DNA from: Corynebacterium mycetoides
GTDB taxonomy: Bacteria > Actinomycetota > Actinomycetes > Mycobacteriales > Mycobacteriaceae
DNA length: 64,000 nt
NCBI RefSeq assembly: GCF_900103625.1
Contig: NZ_LT629700.1
Coordinates: 1,798,001-1,862,000, forward strand
Reading direction: 5' to 3'
A model generated the notes under the pieces. That model ran no database searches. It saw nothing but the letters and a program-made list of their open reading frames with translations, and was not told the DNA's origin. A program made the translations under genes and the position numbers. Shown here piece by piece: positions 45,044 to 57,247 of the stretch (the stretch's first letter is position 1; every line of letters starts with the position of its first letter).

Positions 45044-46296
45044 TCCGGCAACTCGGTGCGGTGGATCCAGGCGTCGAGAACGCCGTCGACGTCCGCGCCG
45101 GGCGCGTGGGCCTTGAGCGCGTTGGCCAGGTCGAAGGGCTCAACGATGCCGTGGGCGTTTTTCGCCACGTAGTCGCGAACCGCGGCGAAGAAGGCGGCGT
45201 CGCCGACGAGGCGTCGTAACGCATGCAGCGTGATCGCGCCGCGCTTGTACACGCGGTCGTCGAACATGTCCCGCGGGCCCGGGTCCGCCAGAGTGAAGCT
45301 CTGCGGCGTGAGCTTGCGGTAGTGCTCGCGCACGAGCGTATCGACGCTCCCGCCGACGTGATCCGCCCACAGCCACTCGCAGTAGCAGGCGAAACCCTCG
45401 TTGAGCCAGATGTCGCTCCACTGCGCGATGCCCAGCGAGTTGCCGAACCACTGGTGCGCCAGCTCGTGGGCGATCAGCCGCTCCTCACCGCGCAGGTGGT
45501 TGGTGCCGAAGATGGACAACCCCTGCGCCTCCAACGGGATCTCGAGGGGATCCTCGGTGACCACGACCTCGTAGCGCTCAAACGGGTAGGGGCCGAAGGT
45601 CTCCTCGAAGAAGTCGAGCATCGCCTGCTGCTTCACAAAATCGCCGGGCTGGGCGTTGTACGGCAGCCACGCGCTCGTGTTGCGGCCGAGTTCCACGTGC
45701 GCGTACTCGCCCACCTGGACGGTGGCCAGGTACGTCGCCGTCGGCTTTGCGGTGGTGTTGGTGATCACGGTGTAGCCGCGGTCGGCGCGGATGTCGATGG
45801 AGTACGTCGCCTTCTCATCCGGGGTGTCGTCGCAGGGGAACCACGTGGGTGCCCCGTTGGGCTGGCTGGCCACCAGGGAACCGTCGGTCAGTTCCTCCCA
45901 GCCGAGCAAGCCCCACGGTGTGCGGCGCGGGCGGGGGTTGCCGCCGTAGTTGATGATCAGGTCGAACTCCTCGTCCACCGCGACGGCCTCCGCAAACGTG
46001 ATGCGCAGCTTGCCGTTCGACTGCTTGAACCGGCGTACCCGGATGTCGCCGCCGGTGCGGCTGCGGGCGGTGATGCGACGCGCCACCATCGACGGCTGCA
46101 GGTCGAGGGTCATGTGGTCCACGTCGCGCCAGGTGGTCAGGGTTAGGGTGGCCGTGCCCTCGAGCCGGTTGGGGCCGACCTTGTAATCCAGGTTGAGGTC
46201 GTAATGGCGCACGTGGAACCCGAGGTTGAACTCCACGCCCGTGTAGGCGTCGAAGGTGCCGGGGACGGGAGTCGAGCGCAGCCTGTGGTTATTCAT
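45034..46296 (-). CDS. M1-family aminopeptidase, compact form
   Basis: 420 residues, about half the usual M1 length. Zn site HELAHQWFGN with the third ligand in LNEGFACYCEWLWA, plus an amino-terminal beta saddle domain. The C-terminal alpha superhelix of large M1 enzymes is missing. No signal peptide, so cytoplasmic. Compact M1 peptidases occur in corynebacteria. Confidence 0.88.
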
Positions 46297-46330
46297 AGCC
46301 GCATCAGTGTACCCGCGGAACGAAAAGCAA

Positions 46331-46369
46331 ACGCGCCCGCCCGCTCTCGGGGAGCTGGGGCGGGCGCGT
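46331..46369 (-). terminator. Terminator of the first mycolyltransferase gene
   Basis: ACGCGCCCGCCC and GGGCGGGCGCGT form a 12-bp stem with a 15-base loop. On the minus strand it lies after the mycolyltransferase stop and is followed by TTTGCTTTTCG. Confidence 0.75.
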
Positions 46370-46386
46370 GCTGCGCATCGGCTGTG

Positions 46387-47538
46387 CTACATGCCGAAGG
46401 CGGGCGCGATGGTGGTGTACCAGGACTTCTCAATGTCGTCGCGCCAGTACGGCCACGAGTGGGTGCCGACGTTGCGGAACTCGTAGGTGGCCGGAATGCC
46501 CTCATGCTCGAGCTTGGCGCGCAGGTCATGGGAGCACTTGTTGATGGCGGCCTCAATCACGCCGCCCTCGACCTGCAGCTGGGTGGAGGCGACGCTGGCG
46601 ACGACCTCGGGGGCGCCCTGCCCGACCAGGAAGCCGACCTGGTCGGGGCGGCCCGCCAGGCCGGTGGCAGTGGAGATGTAGAGCGCGGTGCCGCGCAGCT
46701 TGTCTGCGTTGAGCAGGGCGTCGTTGTAGCGGTTGTACTCGCTGCCCATCGGGCCCCACATCATCTCCGGGGTCACGGTGCGGAAGTCCCCGGTTCCGGA
46801 GGCGCGGTTGACGGTCAGGCGCGCGAAGTTGTAGGCGTGCAGCGACGAGGTGGCGGCGCAGCCGGAGAAGGAGGCCGCCGCGTCGTAGAAGCCCGGGTTG
46901 TGCGTGGGCAGGACCAGCGAGGTGGTGCCGGACATGGAGAAGCCGACGATCGCCCGGCGGTCATCCGCGTCGAGGGTCTCCTCGATCGGGCCCGGGAGCT
47001 CCTTGGTCAGGAACGTCTCCCACTTCTGGGGGCCGGTGATGTAGGGGGACCGGACGTTGTCATCGACCCAGTCGGTGTAGTACGTGAACGCGCCGGCCTG
47101 CGGGATGACGACGTTGACGCCCTTGCCCTGGAAGAACTCGCGGGTGTTGTACATCTTCAGCCAGTCGGCGTCCTGCTCCGCGCCGCCGGCGCCGTTGAGC
47201 AGGTAGATGATCGGTGCGCCGGAGACGCGCTGGCCTTCTGCGTCGGTGGCGGGGATGACGGCGATGGGGATGTCGCGGTCCATCGAGGGCGAGTAGACCT
47301 TGTAGGACAGCACGTTGTGGTGGTCCACCTGCTGGGTCCACGACTGGGGCTTGTTTCCGGACACGGTCATGGTGGGATTCGCCTTGGCGTCCCACTCTTT
47401 GACTACTCCCACGGCCGCGGAGCCTGCCACCTGCTCGGCCGGGACAGCCCCGGCGTGGGCGGACGGGGCCAGCGGTGCGGCACCGAGGGTGATCGACAGC
47501 GCCGCGAGGGCGGCGAGTACGGAGCGCTTGGGGTTCAT
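46387..47538 (-). CDS. cmt: Mycolyltransferase (antigen 85-type)
   Basis: 383 residues with a signal peptide (about 1-29, ending AHA). Esterase D/Ag85 fold: YLLNGAGGAEQ, nucleophile in VGFSMSG (S201), ASFSGC and catalytic His in VGTHSWPYW. Transfers mycolic acid between trehalose monomycolate and trehalose or arabinogalactan, outside the membrane. A second copy lies 400 bases upstream. Confidence 0.93.
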   Translation of the reverse strand: MNPKRSVLAALAALSITLGAAPLAPSAHAGAVPAEQVAGSAAVGVVKEWDAKANPTMTVSGNKPQSWTQQVDHHNVLSYKVYSPSMDRDIPIAVIPATDAEGQRVSGAPIIYLLNGAGGAEQDADWLKMYNTREFFQGKGVNVVIPQAGAFTYYTDWVDDNVRSPYITGPQKWETFLTKELPGPIEETLDADDRRAIVGFSMSGTTSLVLPTHNPGFYDAAASFSGCAATSSLHAYNFARLTVNRASGTGDFRTVTPEMMWGPMGSEYNRYNDALLNADKLRGTALYISTATGLAGRPDQVGFLVGQGAPEVVASVASTQLQVEGGVIEAAINKCSHDLRAKLEHEGIPATYEFRNVGTHSWPYWRDDIEKSWYTTIAPAFGM

Positions 47539-47719
47539 GGGAATCCTTAAACTTATCTCGAGCGTGGGGTGGACAGGGTCTATCGGGTCTATCGGTGATA
47601 ACTTAGCCCACGTTTCATTGGAATTCGAACGGAAATCGCCCGGCGTTGTTACTAAAGTGAAAATTGTTGCTTACCGACGCCTCCGTCGCCGCGCATTCCC
47701 AGCCGCGGTCGGGCGCCGA

Positions 47720-47739
47720 TTGCACACGTGTGTAACAAT
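47720..47739 (+). promoter_or_regulatory. Near-palindrome and -10 box upstream of the 36-residue peptide
   Basis: TTGCACACGTGTGTAA (47720-47735) is palindromic except for one pair and overlaps TAACAAT (47733-47739), a good -10 box. The transcript would start near 47746, with a leader of about 60 bases. The rest of 47539-47807 shows no other feature. Regulator unknown. Confidence 0.45.
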
Positions 47740-47807
47740 GAGCCCGATCTGAGCGACTCCACTTCCAGGAACCGCACCGTCTAGCGAACTAGCAAAGGAA
47801 ACACAGC

Positions 47808-47918
47808 ATGAACATCATCGAAGCACTCCAGCTCCAGATCAACGAGTTCCTCGGCCAGCTGATCCACTTCGGATCCTCCGCCTCCTCCAACCTGTCTCTG
47901 AGCCTGGGCCTCTTCTAA
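47808..47918 (+). CDS. 36-residue amphipathic peptide, candidate PorA/PorH-like mycomembrane protein
   Basis: MNIIEALQLQINEFLGQLIH is an amphipathic helix (hydrophobic Ile, Leu, Phe face; Gln, Glu, Asn, His face), then FGSSASSNLSLSLGLF, a Ser-rich end with alternating Leu/Ser. AAAGGAA precedes the ATG at 7 bases. No signal peptide and no cysteine, as in the corynebacterial porins PorA and PorH, which are 45-57 residues long, lack signal peptides and are mycoloylated. It lies between two mycolyltransferase genes on the opposite strand. It has no obvious sequence identity to PorA/PorH that I can see, so the class is inferred from size, composition and place. Confidence 0.65.
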   Translation: MNIIEALQLQINEFLGQLIHFGSSASSNLSLSLGLF

Positions 47919-47919
47919 G

Positions 47920-47932
47920 CCCCGCTTCGGGG
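47920..47932 (+). terminator. Short hairpin after the 36-residue gene
   Basis: CCCCG-CTT-CGGGG, just after the stop. No T-run follows, so termination is uncertain. Confidence 0.3.
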
Positions 47933-47945
47933 TCTAGAGCCCGGA

Positions 47946-49163
47946 TTACAGCCCGAGCGCGGGCTTGAGCGTGGTGTCCCAGGACTTCTTCAGATCCTCG
48001 CGCCACCCTGGCCAGGAGTGGGTGCCCGTCGGGCGCAGCTCCCAGTGGGCGCCGATGCCCGCCCGGTCCAGCTTGGCCTTCAGATCGTGGGTGCAGGCGT
48101 TGACCGCGGCCTCGATCACGCCGCCCTCCACTTGCAGGGTCGCCGCATTCTGCGACGCGGCCGCAGGGCTAAACCCTCTCGCCTGCAAATACCCCGCCAT
48201 GTCCGTCTCCGCGGCCAGGCCGGTCGCAGAGGACACATACAATTCAGTGCCGCGTAGGCGCTCCGCGTTCACCAGTGCGTCGTTGTACCGGTTGTAGGTG
48301 GAGCCCATCGGCCCCCAGATGTTCTCGGGCGTCAGCTCCCCCGAGCCGCGGTTAACCGTCAGGTGCGCGTACGCCCAGGGCAACGGCGTGGACGTGGCGG
48401 CGCACCCGGAGAAGGAGCCGACAGCCGCGTACTGGCCCTGGTAGTGCTGGGCCAGGAGCAGGGCGGACGTCGCCGACATGGAGAACCCGACCACGGCGCG
48501 CGTGCCGTTTGCCTGGGCGTAGGGCTCGATGGAGGCGGGGAGTTCCTCGCCGAGGAAGGTCGACCACATCTGCTTGCCGTGGTAGTAGCTGTTGGTCTCC
48601 GGCACCGATAGCCAGTTGACGTAGTAGGAGAACGCGCCCTCCATCGGGATGACCACGTTGACGTTTTCGTCCTTGAACACCTCCCACACCGTCTGGCCCG
48701 CTTGCGCGATCCAGTCTGTGTTCTGCTCTGAGCCGCCCGCGCCGTTGAGCAGGTACACGGTGGGCGCACCTGCGGTGGCCGCGGGGCGGAACGCGACCGG
48801 GATGTCGCGCTCCATGGACGCCGAGTGCACGGTGAGGGGGACAAAGCCGTAGCGCGGCGCGCTGCTGAACCACAGCTGATTGCCGCCGGTGTAGGTCGCG
48901 GGAGCGGTGAGCAGGGGCTTGACCTCGCCGGGAAGAGCCGCGGGCGGCTCCGGCATGTTGTCTGCTGCGGCCGCGTCGTCAGCCTCCGCGGGGAGATTGA
49001 GCAAGATCGCGGCGTCGGAGGGCGTCGCGTCGGCGAATTCGGGCGCCACTGCACCGTCGGCCGTCTCGGCCGAGATCGGGCTGGTTGTCAACGCGGACGG
49101 GACGGCCACTGCCGTCAGGGCGGTCAGCGCCGCCGCCGCGACGCTGGTGCGGGAGAGCTTCAC
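47946..49163 (-). CDS. cmt: Mycolyltransferase (antigen 85-type), second copy
   Basis: 405 residues with a signal peptide (about 1-32). An acidic, Ala/Asp-rich linker (about 33-75) sets it apart from the first copy. YLLNGAGGSEQ, nucleophile in VGFSMSA (S228) and His in GTHSWPGW show the active site. The two enzymes are clearly paralogues and differ mostly in the N-terminal 90 residues, which suggests different acceptors or location. Confidence 0.93.
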   Translation of the reverse strand: MKLSRTSVAAAALTALTAVAVPSALTTSPISAETADGAVAPEFADATPSDAAILLNLPAEADDAAAADNMPEPPAALPGEVKPLLTAPATYTGGNQLWFSSAPRYGFVPLTVHSASMERDIPVAFRPAATAGAPTVYLLNGAGGSEQNTDWIAQAGQTVWEVFKDENVNVVIPMEGAFSYYVNWLSVPETNSYYHGKQMWSTFLGEELPASIEPYAQANGTRAVVGFSMSATSALLLAQHYQGQYAAVGSFSGCAATSTPLPWAYAHLTVNRGSGELTPENIWGPMGSTYNRYNDALVNAERLRGTELYVSSATGLAAETDMAGYLQARGFSPAAASQNAATLQVEGGVIEAAVNACTHDLKAKLDRAGIGAHWELRPTGTHSWPGWREDLKKSWDTTLKPALGL

Positions 49164-49310
49164 GGGTTGCTCGCTTTCTTATCGGTTTTCGCTCGGGTTA
49201 CCCCAGGATTTCCATGATCTTGCCAGATCCCGCACAAATTTCACGTCGAGCGGGCCGGCCCGCACGCCCTGAGCGGACACGGCGCCGAAACTCCACGTAT
49301 CCTGAGGGAC

Positions 49311-50723
<1,413 letters not shown>

Positions 50724-50741
50724 CCTCCGCTTAGCGACGTA

Positions 50742-50773
50742 AAAAGGGGCCCACCTGGCGGTGGGCCCCTTTT
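50742..50773 (+). terminator. Terminator of lpd (bidirectional)
   Basis: AAAAGGGGCCCACC pairs perfectly with GGTGGGCCCCTTTT around TGGC. The A/T ends allow action on both strands, also ending transcription from the convergent SRPBCC gene. Confidence 0.9.
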
Positions 50774-50810
50774 GTGGCGCCTCGGGAACTCCGGGCGCCG
50801 TCCTTATTCC

Positions 50811-51269
50811 TTATGCTCCGGAGACTGCCGCGGCGACGGCGTCGAGGCCGGTCTCGAGGAAATCATCGTTGAACTGCTCGGAGAAGGAGCGGACCTGCTC
50901 GTTTTCGATCTCGGAGCGGTCGTACGTCAGCTTGACGCGGGTTGCGTCGGGGCCTTCCGGCTCGAGCTCGTAGAGCCACTTGGCGCCGACCTCGGCGCCG
51001 GAGGTGGTGTTCTTCGTGTTCTTCCAGCCCACGACCTTGTTCTCCTGGAGAGCGAAGACCTCGTTGCGGGTCTGGTAGTCGCCGTTCTCGTTCTTCATGT
51101 TCATGGTAAAGGTGTCGCCGACGGCCTTGAAGCGCTCGCCCTGGTCGAGAGAGACAACCATTCCGGAGTTGTCGGTTTCCACGTGGCGCTGCGGGTTGGT
51201 AAGCAAGTCGTAGATCGCCTCTGCGCTTGCGTCGATGGTACGGGTTGCTGAGTTAGTTGAGTTAGCCAT
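50811..51269 (-). CDS. SRPBCC-family protein
   Basis: 152 residues from the ATG at 51269, which follows TACGCT by eight to nine bases. Polyketide-cyclase/START-like fold with SATRTIDASAEAIYDLLTNP, a GERFKAVGDTF strand and WLYELEP. Helix at the C-terminus. Likely binds a hydrophobic ligand; not known. Longer frames upstream lie inside ramB. Confidence 0.82.
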   Translation of the reverse strand: MANSTNSATRTIDASAEAIYDLLTNPQRHVETDNSGMVVSLDQGERFKAVGDTFTMNMKNENGDYQTRNEVFALQENKVVGWKNTKNTTSGAEVGAKWLYELEPEGPDATRVKLTYDRSEIENEQVRSFSEQFNDDFLETGLDAVAAAVSGA

Positions 51270-51291
51270 GCCACCAAGCGTAGAGATTTTT

Positions 51292-52695
51292 TCAGTACGG
51301 GGCGATGGAGGTCGTGTGCGGATCCACCGTGATGCCGTGCTGGATGGACGGGAACGCGCGCTGCGCGCACCCCTGCCTCGGGCACACGCGGCAGCCGGCG
51401 CCGATGGGCGTCGCCTGCGAGACGTCGTCAAGCGCCATGCCCTCGGCGTAGATCGTGCGCTCCGCGTGCCGCGTCTCGCAGCCGAGGCCGATGGCGAAGA
51501 GCTTCTCCGTCTCACGGAAGTGGAAGCGGTGGTGGCGCACCGTGCGCGCGATCCACAGGTAGGCGCGCCCGTCGGGCATCGCGGCGTGCTGGCGCACGGT
51601 CTCGCCCGGCCGCGTGAAGGATTCGTAGATGCCCCACAGCGGGCAGGTGCCGCCCGAGGTGGAGAAATGGTAACCGGTGGCAGACTGCCGCTTCGAGATG
51701 TTGCCCGCCCGGTCGACCCGCACGAACGTGAACGGCACGCCCCGCATGTTCGCGCGCTGCAGGGTAGACAGGCGGCTGGCAACCGTCTCGTATCCCACTC
51801 CGAAGACGTGGCACAGGTAATCCACGTCGTAGCCGCCGCGCTCGGCTTCCTCGTGCACCATGGAGTAGGGCAGGAGTGTGGCGGCGGCGAAGTAGGCGGC
51901 GATGCCGCGCTTCGCCAGGTTCACCGAGGTCTCGGAGGTGAATGGCTCGGCGGCCACGTGGGCGTCGATAAGCGAGCCCGCTTCGAGGAAGCTCAAAGCC
52001 GAGGCTAGCCGGAAGGCGCGCTGGCCAGAGGAGAGGATGGGGGACAGCGACAGGACGCCGGACTCGAGGTCGAGGTGGTGGAGCACCCCGCTTTCCGACG
52101 GACTGGTGCGCACGTCCACCCCGTGCTCGTCGGCGAGATAGGTGGCGAGCGCGCGCTCGGTGGCATGGATGCCGAAGCGCTCGACCCCGAGCCGCCCCGC
52201 CAAAGCCTCGGCGGTGTGGTCGATGTCGTCGAGGTAGTTCTGGCGCGAGTAGAAGAAGTCGCGCACCTCGTCGTGCGGCATGGTGAGCGTCTCGTGGCTG
52301 GACACCCGCGAATCCAGGGCCAGCGTGAGCTTGTCGCGGGCGTTGGAGTAGCGGCGGTGCATCTCCACCACCGATCGAGCGATGGCCGGGTGGCGGTAGA
52401 TCAGCTCCGAGAGCTCCTGCAGCTCGACGCTCGGCGCACCCAGCTCCTGGTCGGCGACGACGTCTTTGAGCTCGGCGAGCAGGCGGGAATCGTCGTCGCG
52501 GGAGAAGAACGTGGCGTCGACGCCGAACGCCTCCGTGATGCGCTTGAGCACGGGCACCGTGAGCGGCCGCACGTCGTGCTCGATCTGGTTGACGTAGCTC
52601 GCGGACAGTTCGAGCGTGGCGGCCAGGGAGGCCTGGCTCAGGTTGCGCTCGCGCCGCAGCTGGCGCAGCCGCGAGCCCACGTAGGTCTTGGACAT
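51292..52695 (-). CDS. ramB: Transcription regulator RamB of acetate and carbon metabolism
   Basis: 467 residues from the ATG at 52695. N-terminal XRE helix-turn-helix ([33 protein letters not shown]), then an IrrE-like/DUF2083 region, and a C-terminal short-chain sensing domain with CxxC-type cysteines ([10 protein letters not shown]). In C. glutamicum RamB represses aceA, aceB, pta-ack and others and its gene adjoins sdhCAB. An XRE plus ImmA-like family. Confidence 0.93.
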   Translation of the reverse strand: MSKTYVGSRLRQLRRERNLSQASLAATLELSASYVNQIEHDVRPLTVPVLKRITEAFGVDATFFSRDDDSRLLAELKDVVADQELGAPSVELQELSELIYRHPAIARSVVEMHRRYSNARDKLTLALDSRVSSHETLTMPHDEVRDFFYSRQNYLDDIDHTAEALAGRLGVERFGIHATERALATYLADEHGVDVRTSPSESGVLHHLDLESGVLSLSPILSSGQRAFRLASALSFLEAGSLIDAHVAAEPFTSETSVNLAKRGIAAYFAAATLLPYSMVHEEAERGGYDVDYLCHVFGVGYETVASRLSTLQRANMRGVPFTFVRVDRAGNISKRQSATGYHFSTSGGTCPLWGIYESFTRPGETVRQHAAMPDGRAYLWIARTVRHHRFHFRETEKLFAIGLGCETRHAERTIYAEGMALDDVSQATPIGAGCRVCPRQGCAQRAFPSIQHGITVDPHTTSIAPY

Positions 52696-52712
52696 GGCCC
52701 ACATTTAACCAT

Positions 52713-52760
52713 CTTGTTAAGCCGCTTGTTAAGCCGTTTGTTAAGCCGCGTGTAAGCACC
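52713..52760 (-). repeat. Three and a half 12-bp repeats in the ramB promoter
   Basis: CTTGTTAAGCCG at 52713 and 52725, TTTGTTAAGCCG at 52737, then a degenerate copy at 52749 (CGTGTAAGCACC). On the ramB strand each reads CGGCTTAACAAG. They begin 18 bases before the ramB ATG and cover the -35 region of a TTAAAT -10 box that lies seven bases from the ATG. Confidence 0.65.
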
Positions 52761-53083
52761 CGTGAGGATCCGGGTGGGCGCATGAACAATCAAAAGTTTG
52801 ACACCCTTCGGGGTGGCACCGGAGGGGCTGCGGACACTCTCCGTGAAAGACGTGTCGAAGCTCACAATCCCGCGGCACCGTACGGGTCGGGCGTTACCAA
52901 AGTGCTGGATGTGAAGGTGAGAGCCCCTGGCAGCGGGAACGCCCCCGGCCCGCCGCCGCCCCGCGCAGGAGACTGATTCCGCCGGTCGGCCTGCGTGGCC
53001 CGGCCAGGCGGGCCGGCGGGCGGGGCGATAAGTGGGTAAAGGACCGATCCATTTCGTAGAGTAATACCGACACTGGAGGTGCC
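52761..53083 (+). promoter_or_regulatory. sdhCAB upstream region
   Basis: A 323-base stretch without a convincing gene. CGTGTCGAAGCTCACA at 52851-52866 fits the GlxR pattern TGTGA-N6-TCACA with two mismatches. A GC-rich hairpin (about 52996-53020, GGCCCGGCC with GGGCCGG) lies in the middle. TAGAGT or TAATAC near 53060-53068 may be the -10 box, and GGAGGT lies four bases before the sdhC ATG. sdhCAB is carbon-controlled in C. glutamicum. Confidence 0.5.
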
Positions 53084-53857
53084 ATGACTGTACAAAACGC
53101 AGACCGTGACGCAATTCGCCACGGAAAAATTACTGAAGCGCCGCTGCGCGAGCGGCCGTCCGTCCCCACCTGGGCAGTGAAGATGATCATGGCCGTCACC
53201 GGCCTGATCTTCGGCCTATACGTTCTCGGCCACATGGTCGGAAACCTCAAGATCTTCATGCCGCTCCACAGCAACGGCGTGGCCCCGATCGACGAGTACG
53301 GCCACTTCCTCCGCACGATGGGCGAGCCGATCTTCCCTTACGCGGGACTGCTCTGGATCATCCGCATCGTGCTGCTCGTAGCGCTCGTGCTCCACGTCTG
53401 GGGCGCGTTCACGCTGCGCGGCCGCTCTTCGAAGTCCCGTGGCAAGTTCAGGCGCACGAACCTGATGGGCGGCTGGCAGTCCACCGCGACGCGCTCGATG
53501 CTCATTACCGGCGTCATCCTGTTGCTGTTCCTGATCTTCCACCTGCTCGACCTGACCTTCGGCCAGGTCGTGGCATCCGACGAGTTCGTCCACGGCGCCG
53601 TGCGCAACAACATGCTCGCCACCTTCGCCCCGGGCCGCTGGTGGGTGGTCGCTGTCTACGTGATTGCCAACCTCGCCCTGCTTCTCCACCTCACCCACGG
53701 CATCTACCTCGCCGTCTCCGACCTGGGTTGGCTGGGCAAGCGCGGCCACGCCATCATGGTGATCCTCGGCTACATCCTCCCGGCGATCGTGGTGATCGGC
53801 AACATCGCCATGCCGGTGGCGATCTCACTCGGCTGGGTCCCCGGCTTAACACGGTAA
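53084..53857 (+). CDS. sdhC: Succinate dehydrogenase cytochrome b subunit
   Basis: 257 residues. Five to six helices with His ligands for two haems (in LGHMVGN, LVLHVWGAF, LIFHLLDL and LLLHLTHGIY), the type B single-subunit anchor that uses menaquinone. GGAGGT ribosome site. First gene of sdhCAB; sdhA follows 21 bases later. Confidence 0.95.
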   Translation: MTVQNADRDAIRHGKITEAPLRERPSVPTWAVKMIMAVTGLIFGLYVLGHMVGNLKIFMPLHSNGVAPIDEYGHFLRTMGEPIFPYAGLLWIIRIVLLVALVLHVWGAFTLRGRSSKSRGKFRRTNLMGGWQSTATRSMLITGVILLLFLIFHLLDLTFGQVVASDEFVHGAVRNNMLATFAPGRWWVVAVYVIANLALLLHLTHGIYLAVSDLGWLGKRGHAIMVILGYILPAIVVIGNIAMPVAISLGWVPGLTR

Positions 53858-53878
53858 CGGCGAACTAGGAGAAAAATT

Positions 53879-55980
<2,102 letters not shown>

Positions 55981-55981
<1 letters not shown>

Positions 55982-56730
55982 TGAAACTGACACTTGAGAT
56001 CTGGCGTCAGGCCGGACCCGAAACTGAAGGAAGCTTCGAAACCGTCCAGGTGGACGACGCGGTGGAGCAAATGTCCATCCTCGAGCTCCTCGACCACGTG
56101 AACAACAACTACGTCGAGGCCGGCAAGGAGCCGTTCACCTTCGCCTCCGACTGCCGCGAAGGCATCTGCGGCACCTGTGGCGTGACCGTCAACGGCCGCC
56201 CGCACGGTGCGGGGCAGAACACCACCGCGTGCCTGCAGCGCCTGTTCAACTACAAGGACGGCGACACGCTGCGCATCGAGCCGTTCCGCTCCGACGCGTT
56301 CCCGGTGATCAAGGACCTCACCGTGGACCGCTCGGCGCTCGACCGCGTGATGCAGCAGGGCGGCTACGTCTCCGTCCATGCCGGCACCGCCCCGGACGCC
56401 GACACCCTGCACGTCAACCACGAGACCGCTGAGCTCGCGCTCGACTACGCGGCCTGCATCGGCTGCGGCGCCTGCGTGGCGGCGTGCCCGAACGGCGCGG
56501 CGCACCTGTTCACGGGCGCCAAGCTGAAGCACCTCAAGCTCCTCCCGCTGGGCAAGCAGGAGCGCGGCAAGCGCGCCCGCCAGATGGTGGATGAGCTGGA
56601 GACCAACTTCGGCCACTGCTCGCTCTACGGCGAGTGCGCCGACGTGTGCCCCGCCGGCATTCCCCTGGATGCCGTGGGTGCCATCAACGCCGAGCGCGCC
56701 CGCGCCGCATTCCGCGGTAAGGACGACTAA
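55981..56730 (+). CDS. sdhB: Succinate dehydrogenase iron-sulfur subunit
   Basis: 249 residues. [2Fe-2S] cysteines in CREGICGTCG with a later Cys in TACLQ; [4Fe-4S] and [3Fe-4S] sites in CIGCGACVAACP and CSLYGECADVCP. Passes electrons from FAD to menaquinone. Follows sdhA with one overlapping base. Confidence 0.96.
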
Positions 56731-56738
56731 ACCTGCCC

Positions 56739-56744
56739 TATAAT
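56739..56744 (+). promoter_or_regulatory. -10 box downstream of sdhB
   Basis: Perfect TATAAT, nine bases after the sdhB stop. A leader of about 42 bases contains two copies of CACGACAGTC and an AAGGA ribosome site. It lets the next gene be expressed apart from sdhCAB. Confidence 0.5.
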
Positions 56745-56791
56745 GGGTAGCAATCACGACAGTCCACGACAGTCACAGACAAGGAATCACC

Positions 56792-57163
56792 ATGGCTAAC
56801 ACCCACGAGTCGGTCGCAGACATCCGCAGCGAGAGCTTCCCGGATTATCAGCAGCGCATCGAGGACGCCTACATCGAGGGCTACGATCCCGTCTCCCTGG
56901 GCGCCCCTCACTCCTCGCTGAACACCCACTCGATGTGGATCGCCATGGGCCTCATCCTCGCCTCGCTGTTCGGCGTCGGGCTCTCGGTGTGGGGTGCGGC
57001 CGCCTCGATCTGGGGCATGGGCTCCGAGACGAACATCGGGCAGCGCCTCCTCACCCTTGGTCTCATTGAGGTTGCGGTCACGGCTATCGCCGCGTTCGTG
57101 CTCATGCGGATCGGCCGCCGCGAGTTCAAGGAGTACCGCACCCGCACGGGCCGTGTGAACTAG
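56792..57163 (+). CDS. Two-helix membrane protein of the sdh locus
   Basis: 123 residues. The N-terminal part is hydrophilic, then two membrane helices (about 48-75 and 84-108) and a basic end. It is conserved after sdhB in corynebacteria. No function known; sdh assembly would fit the place but is only a guess. Confidence 0.78.
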   Translation: MANTHESVADIRSESFPDYQQRIEDAYIEGYDPVSLGAPHSSLNTHSMWIAMGLILASLFGVGLSVWGAAASIWGMGSETNIGQRLLTLGLIEVAVTAIAAFVLMRIGRREFKEYRTRTGRVN

Positions 57164-57173
57164 GTGAACTAGT

Positions 57174-57224
57174 CAACGCAAAAGCACTCCCCGCCGATCC
57201 CAGGCGGGGAGTGCTTTTGCGTTG
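57174..57224. terminator. Long bidirectional terminator
   Basis: A perfect 22-bp stem: CAACGCAAAAGCACTCCCCG plus CC pairs with its complement around a loop GATCCCA. Each arm has an A/T run (CAAAAG, CTTTTG) in the stem. Ends the sdh-linked transcript. Confidence 0.85.
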
Positions 57225-57247
57225 GGACACCTGCTTTAATCAACAGT

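Noticed and set aside
52782-52976. 64-codon frame in the ramB-sdhC spacer
   Set aside because: Pro/Gly-rich, no ribosome site, no hydrophobic core, and it overlaps the proposed control sites.
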